DNA from: Halomonas cerina
Lineage (GTDB): Bacteria > Pseudomonadota > Gammaproteobacteria > Pseudomonadales > Halomonadaceae
NCBI RefSeq assembly: GCF_014192215.1
Contig: NZ_JACHXP010000004.1
Location: 1 to 64,000 of the forward strand
Direction: 5' to 3'
DNA: 64,000 bases
The notes beneath the pieces are model-generated. The model saw nothing but the letters and a program-made list of their open reading frames with translations, had not been told where the DNA came from and searched no databases. A program made the translations under genes and the position numbers. Numbering within the stretch: position 1 is the stretch's first letter; each line of letters begins with the position of its first letter. This document shows positions 31,189 to 39,995 of the stretch, in pieces.

Positions 31189-32688
31189 TCAGGTCGCAAG
31201 CGATATCCACACGCTCTTGAGGTCGGAGTACTCCTCCAGCGAATGGTGGGACTTGTCACGGCCATTGCCGGACTGTTTGACCCCGCCAAAGGGCATCGTC
31301 TGGTCACCGCCGGCCCAGTTGTTGACGAATACCTGCCCCGATGCCAGCCGACGCGTCACCCGCATGATGCGGTCGATGTCCTGGCTCCACAGGCCCGCGG
31401 CCAGGCCATAGACGCTGTCGTTGGCCAAGGCAATGGCCTCCTCCTCGGTATCGAAGCCGAACACCGCGAGCACCGGGCCGAAGATCTCCTCGCGGCCGAT
31501 GGCCATGGTGTCGCTTACCCCGTCGAACACCGTGGGCGGAATAAAGAGCCCCGGCTCGTCCAGGGCCTTGCCCCCGGTGCGAAGCGTGGCGCCCTCCTCC
31601 ACGCCACGACGGATATAATCGAGCACCCGCTCATACTGGGCCCGATCGACAATCGCGCCCATGAAGCTGGCCGGATCCAGCGGGTCGCCGGGCTGCATCC
31701 TCTCGGCGGCGACCAGCACCTTCTCGACGAAGGCTTCGCGAATGGGGTTCTCCACCAGCAGCCGGGAACCGGCGATGCACACCTCACCCTGGTTGTGGAA
31801 GATCGCCGCGGCGGCGTGCTTGGCCACCCGGTCCAGGTCCTTGCAGTCGGCGAAGACGAGGTTCGGGCTCTTGCCGCCGCATTCCAGATAGACCCGCTTG
31901 AGGTTCGACGCCCCGGCGTACTGCATCAGCTGCTTGCCGGTAGCCGTGGAGCCGGTGAAGGCCAGGCAGTCGACCTCCAGGGACAGCGCCAGCGCCTGGC
32001 CCACCGTATGCCCGAAGCCCGGCAGCACCTGGAAGACGCCACGGGGCAGCCCCGCTTCCTTCGCCAGCTGCGCCAGGCGCAGCGCCGAGAGCGGCGACTT
32101 CTCCGAGGGCTTGAGGATCACGCTATTACCGGCCGCCAGCGCCGGGGCGATCTTCCAGGCGGTCATCATCAGCGGGAAGTTCCAGGGCACGATGGCCGCT
32201 ACCACGCCCAGCGGCTCGCGCAGCACCAGGGCCAGGGTCTCCTCGCCGGTGGGCGCCACCTCCCCGTAGAGCTTGTCGATGCACTCGGCCTGATAGCGCA
32301 GGCAACCGATGGCGCCGGCCATGTCACCCAACGAACTGCTCACCGGCTTGCCCATGTCCAGGGTGTCGAGCAACGCCAGCTCGTTCTTATGGGCCTCCAT
32401 CAGCTCGGCCAGGCGCAGCAGCACCTTCTTGCGCTTGCCCGGCGCCAGGCGCGACCAGTCACCACGGGCGAAGGCCGCTCGAGCGTGGCGGACCGCCACC
32501 TCGGCATCGGCGGCATCGCAGCTGGCCACCCGGGCCAGCACCTCGCCGGTGGCCGGGTTGCGCGTCTCGAAGGTCTCGCCGCTCGCCGCCGCGACGGACT
32601 CGTCGTCGATAAAGGCACGGGTCTCGAAGGTCAGGGCGGCGGCCAGCGCCTGCCAGTCGTCGCGGGTCTTGGGGGCCTCGATGCGCAT
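31189..32688 (-). CDS. puuC: Gamma-glutamyl-gamma-aminobutyraldehyde dehydrogenase (PuuC-like)
   Basis: 499 residues. NAD(P)-dependent aldehyde dehydrogenase oxidising the gamma-glutamylated aminoaldehyde of the Puu putrescine pathway. The catalytic Glu lies in LECGGKSPNLVF and the catalytic Cys in NQGEVCIAGSRL. The Rossmann-loop motif FTGSTATGKQLM and the C-terminal FGGVKQSGNGRDKSHHSLEE are typical of PuuC. Start 32688 is chosen because GGAG lies six bases upstream; an in-frame extension to 32769 reaches into the promoter. Divergent from puuA1 (107-bp gap). A related betaine-type aldehyde dehydrogenase (betB) is also in the window; the puu context favours PuuC. Confidence 0.88.
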   Translation of the reverse strand: MRIEAPKTRDDWQALAAALTFETRAFIDDESVAAASGETFETRNPATGEVLARVASCDAADAEVAVRHARAAFARGDWSRLAPGKRKKVLLRLAELMEAHKNELALLDTLDMGKPVSSSLGDMAGAIGCLRYQAECIDKLYGEVAPTGEETLALVLREPLGVVAAIVPWNFPLMMTAWKIAPALAAGNSVILKPSEKSPLSALRLAQLAKEAGLPRGVFQVLPGFGHTVGQALALSLEVDCLAFTGSTATGKQLMQYAGASNLKRVYLECGGKSPNLVFADCKDLDRVAKHAAAAIFHNQGEVCIAGSRLLVENPIREAFVEKVLVAAERMQPGDPLDPASFMGAIVDRAQYERVLDYIRRGVEEGATLRTGGKALDEPGLFIPPTVFDGVSDTMAIGREEIFGPVLAVFGFDTEEEAIALANDSVYGLAAGLWSQDIDRIMRVTRRLASGQVFVNNWAGGDQTMPFGGVKQSGNGRDKSHHSLEEYSDLKSVWISLAT

Positions 32689-32795
32689 GCGGGGAACTCC
32701 TCGGTCGCGGCTCGGGACGAAAAGGGTTGCCAAGGTCCCAGCATCGGCCCAACGATAGGCTATCCGCAAGGCCTCCCATCCCCGAGGTGAATGCC

Positions 32796-34166
32796 ATGCC
32801 CGTCGCCGACGAGGTCGAGGCGTTTCTCGACACCTACCCCCCTATCGACAGCATTGACCTGCTGATCAGCGATCTCAACGGCGTGCTACGTGGCAAGCGC
32901 CTCCCGCGCGATAATCTCGAGAAAGCCTATCGCGACGGCATCAACCTGCCTGCCTCGGTGTTCGCCCTGGACATCCTCGGCCACACCATCGAGGCTACCG
33001 GCCTGGGCCTTTCCAGCGGCGACGGCGACCGAGTCTGCCGTCCCGTGCCGGGGAGCCTGATGCCGAGTCCCTGGTTGCGCGATGGCCGCCAGGCCCAGCT
33101 GTTGATGACCATGACCGAACCCGACGGCACCCCCTTCTTCGCCGATCCCCGTCAGGTGCTGGATCGGGTGCTCGAGCGCTTCCGCCAGGCCGGCCTAATA
33201 CCGGTGGTCGCCGTGGAGTTGGAGTTCTACCTGATCGATCGCCACCGGAATCGCCTGGGCATGATCCAGCCGCCCCGCTCGCCGGCCACCGGCGAGCGGG
33301 CCACCCAGAGCCAGCTCTACTCGATCCACGAGCTCGACGAGTATGCCGAGCTGCTGGAGGAGATCCAGGCCACCGCCCGGTGCCAGCGGCTACCCCTGGA
33401 CACCGCCCTCAAGGAATGCGCCCCGGGCCAGTTCGAGATTACCCTCCGTCACGGTAACGATGCCTTGGCGGCTGCCGATGCCGCGGTCCTGCTCAAGCGT
33501 CTGATCAAGGGCGTGGCCCGGCGCCACGGCTTCGAGGCCACCTTCATGGCCAAGCCCTACGCACAGCAGGCCGGCAGCGGCGCTCATGTCCACCTCAGCC
33601 TGCTCGACGCGGCGGGGCGCAATGTCTTCGCCGCTGCGGACGGCGACCCGCTCGGCACGGCGCGCCTGCGACAGGCCGTGGCGGGACTGCTCGCGCTGAT
33701 GCCCGCCTCGATGGGGATCTTCGCCCCCAACCTGAACGCCTTCCGGCGCTTCCAGCCGGGGCTCTACGTGCCCCTGGCCCCCACCTGGGGCTACGACAAC
33801 CGCTCGGTGGCCCTGCGCATCCCCTCGGGCGCCAACGCCGCCCGCCGTATCGAGCATCGTGTGGCTGGGGCCGATGCCAACCCCTACCTGCTGCTGGCGA
33901 GCTTGTTGGCAGGCATTGAGCATGGCCTGCGTCATGAACTGACGCCCGCGCCGGCGATCACCGGCAACGCCTATGACCAGGTCGCCCCCAGCCTGACCAA
34001 CAGCTGGTCCCGGGCCCTGGACCTGCTGGCCGCCAGCGAGCCATTGACCGAGGCACTGGGTGCCGACTTCCTCCAGGTCTTCCTGGCCACTCGGCGTGCC
34101 GAGCGCGACCAGGCTATGCAGGTGGTCAGTAAGCTGGAGGTCGACTGGTACCTACATCAGGTATGA
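32796..34166 (+). CDS. puuA: Gamma-glutamylputrescine synthetase-like protein (PuuA), copy 1
   Basis: 456 residues, glutamine-synthetase fold, type found in polyamine glutamylation. Visible motifs: VAVELEFYLID (metal ligands), ECAPGQFEITLRHG, MAKPYAQQAGSGAHVHLSL (ATP/metal His), TWGYDNRSVALRIP and RRIEHRVAGADANPYLLLAS. Starts at 32796 with GAGGTG seven bases upstream. It shares only the fold with copy 2 at 36411, so the two probably prefer different amines. Divergent from puuC; the shared intergenic region is the likely control point. Confidence 0.85.
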   Translation: MPVADEVEAFLDTYPPIDSIDLLISDLNGVLRGKRLPRDNLEKAYRDGINLPASVFALDILGHTIEATGLGLSSGDGDRVCRPVPGSLMPSPWLRDGRQAQLLMTMTEPDGTPFFADPRQVLDRVLERFRQAGLIPVVAVELEFYLIDRHRNRLGMIQPPRSPATGERATQSQLYSIHELDEYAELLEEIQATARCQRLPLDTALKECAPGQFEITLRHGNDALAAADAAVLLKRLIKGVARRHGFEATFMAKPYAQQAGSGAHVHLSLLDAAGRNVFAAADGDPLGTARLRQAVAGLLALMPASMGIFAPNLNAFRRFQPGLYVPLAPTWGYDNRSVALRIPSGANAARRIEHRVAGADANPYLLLASLLAGIEHGLRHELTPAPAITGNAYDQVAPSLTNSWSRALDLLAASEPLTEALGADFLQVFLATRRAERDQAMQVVSKLEVDWYLHQV

Positions 34167-34190
34167 CGGCGCCCCGGCCAGGGCGCCGTC
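34165..34190. terminator. Hairpin after puuA copy 1
   Basis: Perfect 10-bp stem GACGGCGCCC / GGGCGCCGTC around a CGGCCA loop, overlapping the puuA stop codon. It lies between convergent genes and may serve both. There is no T-run, so intrinsic termination is uncertain. Confidence 0.45.
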
Positions 34191-34215
34191 GTATGCAGGC
34201 TCACTCACGGGCGTC

Positions 34216-34782
34216 TTACGCCTCGTCGTGCTTCGCCTCGTCGACCACCACGCCCCACTGCGGCTGGCCCTGCTCCAGCAGCACACGCTCGCCCTGCGGG
34301 GCACTCTCGAGCCGCGCGGTCTGCGTCACGCCGTTGTAGTGCCAGCTGACGTCGTAGCCCACGGTCTGCTGGTGGCTGTCGGTAATCGTCTGGCAGCGCT
34401 GCTCGGTGGTGGTCACCGTCTGCCCCGTCTCGATGCGTCGCTGCACCTCGCGGCCGGCCAGGCCACCGCCCACGGCACCGGCCACGGTGGCGATCTTCTT
34501 GCCGCTACCGCCACCGATCTGGTTGCCGATCAGGCCGCCCACCACGGCGCCGGCGGCGCTGCCGAGCAGACTATGCGGATCACGGGTCGGCGCCTGACGG
34601 GACACCACCACGTCCTCGCACACCTCGCGGGGTGTCTGCACGGTGCGGGTCACCGGGGTCACGTCGGTGATATCGGCATACCGGGGCCCTTGGGGCTGCT
34701 GCTGCACCTGCCAGGCCCCGAAGGCCAGGCCACCCAGGCCCAGCACGGCCAGGGTGGAACCGACGATGATCGATTTGCTCAT
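34216..34782 (-). CDS. Glycine-zipper 2TM-domain envelope protein
   Basis: 188 residues. N-terminal anchor or uncleaved signal (SIIVGSTLAVLGLGGLAFGA) with no lipobox cysteine. The central glycine zipper is GSAAGAVVGGLIGNQIGGGS followed by VAGAVGGGLAGREVQ, as in the 17-kDa surface-antigen (Rickettsia 17 kDa) family. The C-terminal half has a CxT-type segment (TEQRCQTITDSHQQTVGYDV) forming the small beta domain. Start 34782 has GGAG upstream. The specific role is unknown; such proteins sit in the envelope and are often stress-related. The 288 bp upstream to 35070 hold no gene and presumably its promoter. Confidence 0.85.
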   Translation of the reverse strand: MSKSIIVGSTLAVLGLGGLAFGAWQVQQQPQGPRYADITDVTPVTRTVQTPREVCEDVVVSRQAPTRDPHSLLGSAAGAVVGGLIGNQIGGGSGKKIATVAGAVGGGLAGREVQRRIETGQTVTTTEQRCQTITDSHQQTVGYDVSWHYNGVTQTARLESAPQGERVLLEQGQPQWGVVVDEAKHDEA

Positions 34783-35070
34783 GGCATGGTCTCCTTCGCA
34801 TCGCCTCCCCCGGACCCATCCAGAAGAGGCAGTTTTATCGATGTCGACGACCAGCCTAGCAGTTATCGAACAGCGTTCGTAGCCGATTGCCCCAAATTGC
34901 ACGATGATTGCTTCGGCGTCGCACCCAAGCGACGCCGGCTGAACCCCACGGCAACCCCATGGATGAGAGCCGCGGCCATGCCGGCCCGAGACAGACGTTC
35001 CGCCGCGGCGCGAGGGAACGGACCCTCTGCGAGGAAGCCCGGTCTCGTCGGAGGGTCGAGCGGTAGAGGG

Positions 35071-36363
35071 CTAGAGGCCCAGCCGATCGCGGATCTGGTA
35101 ATACCAGGCACCCAGCGCGGAGAGCGGCACCCGCAGCAGGCGCCCGCCCGGGAAGGGCAAGTGGGGAATCCCGGCGAAGGCGTCGAAGCGCTCTCCCTGC
35201 CCATGCATCACCTCGGCGATCAGCCGCCCAGCCAGGTGCGAGCAGGTGACGCCGTGGCCGGAGTAGCCCTGGGCATAGTAGACGTTGCCGTTGAGCACCC
35301 CGAACTGGGGCAGCCGGTTGAGGGTCATCAGGAAGTTGCCACTCCAGGCGTAGTCGACCCTGACGTCCCTCAACGGCGAGAAGGTCTTGACCATCTTCGG
35401 TCGGATCACCGCCTCGATGTCGACAGGACGCTGGCCACCATAGTTGACACCCCCGCCGTAGAGCAGGCGATTGTCGCGGGTCAGGCGGTAGTAATCGAGC
35501 AGGTAGTTGCAGTCCTCGACGGCGAGGTTGTTCGGGATGAGGTCGGCGGCCAGCGCCTCGCCCAGCGGTTCGGTGGCGATGATCTGGGTGCGGCAGGGCA
35601 TGGATTTGCGCTCTAGCGTGGACAGCACGCCGCTCAGGTAGGCATTGCCGGCCATCACCACCCGCTCGGCCCTCACGCTGCTGCGGGCGGTGCGCACCAC
35701 CACCGGCTCGCCGTGCTCCACGCCGGTGACCGGCGAAGTTTCGAAGATCTGGCCCCCCAAGGACTCGACGGCGGCCGCCTCGCCGAGCACTAGATTGAGG
35801 GGATGCAGGTGGCCGCCACCGTGATCCACCAAGGCCCCCACGTAGCGCTCCGACCCCACTTCACGCTTCACCGCCTCACCCTCCAGCAGTTCCAACTCGT
35901 GGTAGTCATAGCGCTCCCAGAGCGCCTTGTGCTCGCGCAGCCCTTCGAGCTGCCTGGCAGTGCAGGCGGCGAAGAGGTTGCCGTCGCGCAGGTCGCAGGC
36001 GATGGCGTAGCGGGCGATGCGCTCACGGATGATGCGGTTGCCCTCGAAGGCCATGTCGCCCAGGGCCCGGGCGGTCTCGGCGCCATGCCGGGCCTCGATG
36101 ACGTCCAGGTCGCGACTGTAGCCGTTGACGATCTGCCCGCCGTTACGACCGGAGGCACCAAAGCCCACCCGGGCCGCCTCGAGCACCACCACCTTGTGGC
36201 CCTGCTCGGCCAGGTGCAGAGCCGAGGACAGCCCGGTGAACCCCGCCCCTACCACGCAAACATCGCAGTCGATGTCGGCGTCCAGCGGCGGTCGCGCCAA
36301 CGCCGGATTGGCCGTGGCCGCGTACCAGGAGGCCACATGCTCGGTATCGTGTGAGACGTTCAT
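35071..36363 (-). CDS. puuB: FAD-dependent gamma-glutamylputrescine oxidoreductase (PuuB-like), copy 1
   Basis: 430 residues, DAO-family flavoprotein. Dinucleotide-binding motif VCVVGAGFTGLSSALHLAEQ (GxGxxG) near residue 29, then GFGASGRNGGQIVNGYS, diagnostic of the PuuB/OrdL group. C-terminal FAD contacts NVYYAQGYSGHGVTCSHLAG. Oxidises gamma-glutamyl-putrescine to the aldehyde used by PuuC, releasing ammonia and hydrogen peroxide. Start 36363 is preceded by GGGGAGGG. Downstream of puuA copy 2 with a 47-bp gap, so the pair is co-transcribed. Confidence 0.88.
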   Translation of the reverse strand: MNVSHDTEHVASWYAATANPALARPPLDADIDCDVCVVGAGFTGLSSALHLAEQGHKVVVLEAARVGFGASGRNGGQIVNGYSRDLDVIEARHGAETARALGDMAFEGNRIIRERIARYAIACDLRDGNLFAACTARQLEGLREHKALWERYDYHELELLEGEAVKREVGSERYVGALVDHGGGHLHPLNLVLGEAAAVESLGGQIFETSPVTGVEHGEPVVVRTARSSVRAERVVMAGNAYLSGVLSTLERKSMPCRTQIIATEPLGEALAADLIPNNLAVEDCNYLLDYYRLTRDNRLLYGGGVNYGGQRPVDIEAVIRPKMVKTFSPLRDVRVDYAWSGNFLMTLNRLPQFGVLNGNVYYAQGYSGHGVTCSHLAGRLIAEVMHGQGERFDAFAGIPHLPFPGGRLLRVPLSALGAWYYQIRDRLGL

Positions 36364-36410
36364 GTCCCTCCCCAAGGGTGATCGCGTTATCCGCCCGATC
36401 CGCGTCAATG

Positions 36411-37778
36411 CTAGACCCGCAGCAGCAGGTGCTCGCGCTCCCAGGAACTGATGACCTGGAAGTAGGCCCTGTGCTCGGCGTGTTTAACCGCCAGGTAGCT
36501 ATGGGTGAAGCGCTCGCCAAGGATATCGGCCAGGGGCTGGCACTCATGCAGCAGATTGAGGGCGGGGCCGATGTCGTCGGGCAGCTTGTTGCCTCCCGAC
36601 CAGGCCGAACCGACCACCGGCGGTCGCGGATCGATCTCGCCCACCAGGCCCAGATAACCGCAGGCCAAGGAGGCCGCCATCACCAGGTAGGGATTGGCAT
36701 CGGCCCCGGCCAGACGATTCTCGACCCGGGTCGCCTCGGGAGACGAGACCGGCACCCGCAGCCCGACGGTGCGATTGTCCATGCCCCACTCCACGTTGAT
36801 CGGAGCCGAACCGCTGCTTCCGGTGCGCATCAGGCGACGGTAGGAATTGACGTTGGGGGCCAGCAGCGGCATGGCGGCGGGCAGGTAGCGCTGCAGTCCG
36901 CCGATGAAATGGTGGAAGTGGTCACTGGGCTGGCCACCGCCTCCGGCGAAGAGGTTATGGCCGCCGCGGCAGTCGAGCAGGCTCTGGTGGATATGCATGG
37001 AGCTGCCCGGCTCGCCGGCCATCGGCTTGGCCATGAAGGTGGCATACATGCCGTGGCGCAGCGCCGTCTCACGCAGGGTACGCTTGAACATCACCACCTG
37101 GTCGGCCAGTGCCAGGGGATCGCCATGCTGGAAATTGACCTCCATCTGGCCGGCGCCCTCCTCGTGGATCAGGGTATCCAGGTCCAGGTGCATGGCCTCG
37201 CAGTAGTCGTACATCTCCTCAAACAGCGGATCGAACTCGTTGACCGCGTCGATGGAGAACGACTGGCGGCTGCTCTCCTGCCGCCCGGAGCGCCCGATCG
37301 GCGGCTCCAGCGGATAGTCGGCGTCGGTGTTGGTCTTGACCAGATAGAACTCCACCTCCGGCGCGATCACCGGCCGCCAGCCGCGGGCCTCGTAAAGCGC
37401 CAGTACCCGCTTGAGCACGTGGCGCGGGGCGAGCTCCACCGGCTCGCCGGTCAGGTAATAGCAGTCATGGATAATCTGGGCGGTGGCATCCTCCGCCCAG
37501 GGCACCAGATAGATGGCCTCGGGATCGGGCACCAGTTCCATGTCGCGCTCGGCGGGATTCCAGAACCGGATGTCCTCGTCGTCCGGGTAGCCGCCGGTGA
37601 CGGTCTGGATGAAGATCGTATCGGGCAGCCGCGGCCGCCCGCCGCCCAGGTACTTGCCGGCCGGCATGATCTTGCCCTTGAGGATGCCGGTGAGGTCGGA
37701 TACCAGGCACTCGACCTCGGTGATGCCGTGGGTCTGGAACCAGTCGTTGAGCAGCGGCTGCTCCTGTCGGTTACTCAT
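36411..37778 (-). CDS. puuA: Gamma-glutamylputrescine synthetase-like protein (PuuA), copy 2
   Basis: 455 residues, glutamine-synthetase fold. Motifs: VIAPEVEFYLVKTN (metal ligands), HEEGAGQMEVNFQHGDPL, FMAKPMAGEPGSSMHIHQSL, EWGMDNRTVGLRVP and TRVENRLAGADANPYLVMAA. These segments match bacterial PuuA (E. coli YcjK) more closely than copy 1 does. Ligates glutamate to putrescine using ATP. Flanked on both sides by PuuB-type oxidoreductases, 33 bp from copy 2 of puuB; the group reads puuB2-puuA2-puuB1 on the minus strand. Confidence 0.9.
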   Translation of the reverse strand: MSNRQEQPLLNDWFQTHGITEVECLVSDLTGILKGKIMPAGKYLGGGRPRLPDTIFIQTVTGGYPDDEDIRFWNPAERDMELVPDPEAIYLVPWAEDATAQIIHDCYYLTGEPVELAPRHVLKRVLALYEARGWRPVIAPEVEFYLVKTNTDADYPLEPPIGRSGRQESSRQSFSIDAVNEFDPLFEEMYDYCEAMHLDLDTLIHEEGAGQMEVNFQHGDPLALADQVVMFKRTLRETALRHGMYATFMAKPMAGEPGSSMHIHQSLLDCRGGHNLFAGGGGQPSDHFHHFIGGLQRYLPAAMPLLAPNVNSYRRLMRTGSSGSAPINVEWGMDNRTVGLRVPVSSPEATRVENRLAGADANPYLVMAASLACGYLGLVGEIDPRPPVVGSAWSGGNKLPDDIGPALNLLHECQPLADILGERFTHSYLAVKHAEHRAYFQVISSWEREHLLLRV

Positions 37779-37811
37779 GGACGGCCCTCATCGTGGTGGC
37801 GGCTGGCGACA

Positions 37812-39134
37812 TCAGAGCCGGTCGCGCAGCTTGTAGAAGGTGGTCGCCAGCACCAGCAGGGGTGTGCGCAGCAGGCGCCCACCGGGGAAGTGGCGATGCG
37901 GCATGGCCGCGAAGACGTCGAAGCGCTCGCTCTGGCCGGCGATGGCCTCGGCCATCAGCTTGCCGGCCAGGCCCGCCAAGGCCATGCCGTGGCCGGAGTA
38001 GCCCTGGGCATAGTAGAGGTTATCGCCCAGCCGGCCGAAGTCTGGCGCCCGGTTGAGGGTAATGGCCACGTCGCCCCCCCAACGGTACTCGATGGGCACC
38101 CCCGCCAGCACCGGAAACAGCCGGGCGATCTTGGCGTCCATGCGCGCCTCGAGGCCACGCGGCGCCTGGCCGTTGTAGCTGACCTCGCCGCCGTAGATCA
38201 GGCGCCGGCCGCCGGAGCGCCGGCCGCCGGGTCGCCGGCCGCCGGAGAGGCGGTAGTAGTCGAGCACGAAGTTGGCATCGGACAGGGCATCGTTTCTCGG
38301 CAGCACACGGGCCGCCTGATCGGCGGTGAGCGGGGCGGTGGCGACCATGTAGTTGGCGACCCGCATGATGCGCCCCGAGCGCTCCGGGATGAGCCCCGCC
38401 GGGTAGGCGTTGGTCCCCACCACCACGAAGTCCGCGATCACCCGGCCGGCATCGGTGACGACCGTGGCGGGTCGGCCACGGCGGATCTCCCGGGCGGCAC
38501 TGTGCTCATGCAGGCGGACCCCGGCCTCGCGCGCCGCCCGGGCCAGCCCCACGGTGTAGTTGAGGGGATGAAGGTGGCCGCCCTCGACCTCGCGGAGTGC
38601 CCCGGGGTAGGCGTCGGTGACCACATGCTCACGCAGCGCCTCGCCCTCGAGCCATTCGAAGGCGTCATAGTCGTAGTCGCGGGCCATACGCTCACGGAAC
38701 GCCTTGAGCGTCTCGATATGGCGCGGCTTGACCGCGGCGTGCAGGTAGCCCCAGGCGAGCTCGCAGGGAATAGCATGACGCGCGATCCGTTCGGCGGTCA
38801 GGCGCACCGCCTCGCGACTCATCGCCCAGATATCACGGGCCCGTTCCCGGCCCAACGCCTTCTCCACGGTGGCGATATCGGTACCCAGGCCCGGCAAGAT
38901 CTGTCCGCCGCTGCGTCCCGAGGCACCCGCACCAATCTCTCCGGCCTCCAGCAGCACTACCGCGTAGCCCCGCTCGGCCAGGTGCAGGGCGGCCGAGCAG
39001 CCGGTGATCCCGCCACCGATCACGCACACATCGGCCCGCACCTCGCCCGTCAGGGGGGGACAGTCACCGAGGTCGACGGCGATGGAAGCGCGGTACCAAG
39101 AAGCGGGTCGCGTCAGCGCAGCGGGAAGGAGCAT
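37812..39134 (-). CDS. FAD-dependent oxidoreductase (PuuB-like), copy 2
   Basis: 440 residues, DAO family. FAD-binding VCVIGGGITGCSAALHLAER, followed by IGAGASGRSGGQILPGLG. C-terminal NLYYAQGYSGHGMALAGLAG is nearly identical in pattern to copy 1. Near residue 300 the segment YRLSGGRRLIYGGE is interrupted by ten extra residues from a 15-bp unit in triplicate (38202-38246, SGGRR-PGGRR-SGGRR). Start 39134 gives the usual N-terminal length; an in-frame extension to 39167 is less likely. Substrate probably another glutamylated amine; diversification from copy 1 is inferred. Confidence 0.86.
   Translation of the reverse strand: MLLPAALTRPASWYRASIAVDLGDCPPLTGEVRADVCVIGGGITGCSAALHLAERGYAVVLLEAGEIGAGASGRSGGQILPGLGTDIATVEKALGRERARDIWAMSREAVRLTAERIARHAIPCELAWGYLHAAVKPRHIETLKAFRERMARDYDYDAFEWLEGEALREHVVTDAYPGALREVEGGHLHPLNYTVGLARAAREAGVRLHEHSAAREIRRGRPATVVTDAGRVIADFVVVGTNAYPAGLIPERSGRIMRVANYMVATAPLTADQAARVLPRNDALSDANFVLDYYRLSGGRRPGGRRSGGRRLIYGGEVSYNGQAPRGLEARMDAKIARLFPVLAGVPIEYRWGGDVAITLNRAPDFGRLGDNLYYAQGYSGHGMALAGLAGKLMAEAIAGQSERFDVFAAMPHRHFPGGRLLRTPLLVLATTFYKLRDRL
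38202..38246 (-). repeat. 15-bp unit in triplicate inside puuB copy 2
   Basis: Three direct copies of a 15-bp unit (YCC GGC GGC CGG CGM on the coding strand) encode SGGRR, PGGRR and SGGRR. The paralogue at 35071 lacks the expansion (TRDNRLLYGG), so two units were added in frame. Confidence 0.95.
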
Positions 39135-39228
39135 GGGAGTCACCTGTCGGCACCGCGGCCCCGGCACGCGGGGTGAATCCTTTACAGTTTGGCACCCGCG
39201 CGTCGACGGGTGTCAAGCCTTCAATCCC

Positions 39229-39987
39229 TTACGCCGTTTCGTCCCGTGCGCAGACCGGGCAGCCCGGGTCCCGCGGGACCCGGAAGTGACGCCACCGACC
39301 GGTCAGTCCATCGAAGGTGGAAAGGCCCTGGTGCACTCGGCCGGCACCGCTGACCAGCTTGATCGCCTCCAGCGCCTGGAAGCTGCCGATCAGCCCCACC
39401 AGGGGCGCCACCACCCCGCTCTCGGCGCAGGAGAGCACCTCGTCGCCCGCCCCATCGGGGGGGTACAGGCAGGCGTAGCAGGGGCTTTCGGCATCCCGTG
39501 GCTCGAACACCGCCAGCTGGCCGGAGAAGCGGATCGCCGCCCCCGAGACCAGGGGCACACCGGCCTCGCGGCAGGCGGCATTGACGGCGTAGCGGCTGGA
39601 GAACCGATCGGTGCAGTCGAGCACCACATCGGCCGTGGCCACCGCGGTCGCCAGGGCCTCGCCCTCAAGGTGGGCGGTGACCGTCTCGATGCGACAGCCT
39701 GGGTTCAAGCCCAGCGCCGCCTGCCGGGCCGACTCGGCCTTAAGACGTCCCAGGTCGTCGGTGCCATGGGCGATCTGGCGTTGCAGGTTGGAGAGCTCGA
39801 CCACGTCGGCGTCGGCAATGGTCAGCCGCCCGAACCCGGCGGCGGCCAGGTAGAGCGCCACCGGCGACCCCAGTCCGCCGGCCCCGACCACCAGGGCATG
39901 GCCGTCCAGTAGGCGCTGTTGGCCCGCGATGTCGACCTGCTCGAGCATGATCTGGCGGCTGTAGCGCAGCAGTTCCTCGTCGTTCAT
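39229..39987 (-). CDS. moeB: Molybdopterin-synthase adenylyltransferase MoeB (HesA/MoeB/ThiF family)
   Basis: 252 residues. Starts MNDEELLRYSRQIMLEQVD, the classic E1-like N-terminus. ATP-binding VVGAGGLGSPVALYL, arginine finger NLQRQIAH, and the zinc Cys pairs CYAC and CPVC. Adenylates the C-terminus of MoaD for molybdopterin synthesis. A ThiF role is possible, but the place downstream of prmC is the usual moeB position. Here lrp lies between them. The frame continues upstream to 40194, but this overlaps lrp and has no family match. Confidence 0.9.
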   Translation of the reverse strand: MNDEELLRYSRQIMLEQVDIAGQQRLLDGHALVVGAGGLGSPVALYLAAAGFGRLTIADADVVELSNLQRQIAHGTDDLGRLKAESARQAALGLNPGCRIETVTAHLEGEALATAVATADVVLDCTDRFSSRYAVNAACREAGVPLVSGAAIRFSGQLAVFEPRDAESPCYACLYPPDGAGDEVLSCAESGVVAPLVGLIGSFQALEAIKLVSGAGRVHQGLSTFDGLTGRWRHFRVPRDPGCPVCARDETA

Positions 39988-39995
39988 GGTGACAC

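Noticed and set aside
36351..39176. 941-codon open frame opposite puuB/puuA
   Set aside because: It covers three well-defined minus-strand genes and reads as a His/Arg/Gly-rich shadow. The same applies to the long antisense frames at 3414-4973, 8447-10069, 49730-51121, 53508-55097 and 57848-59746.
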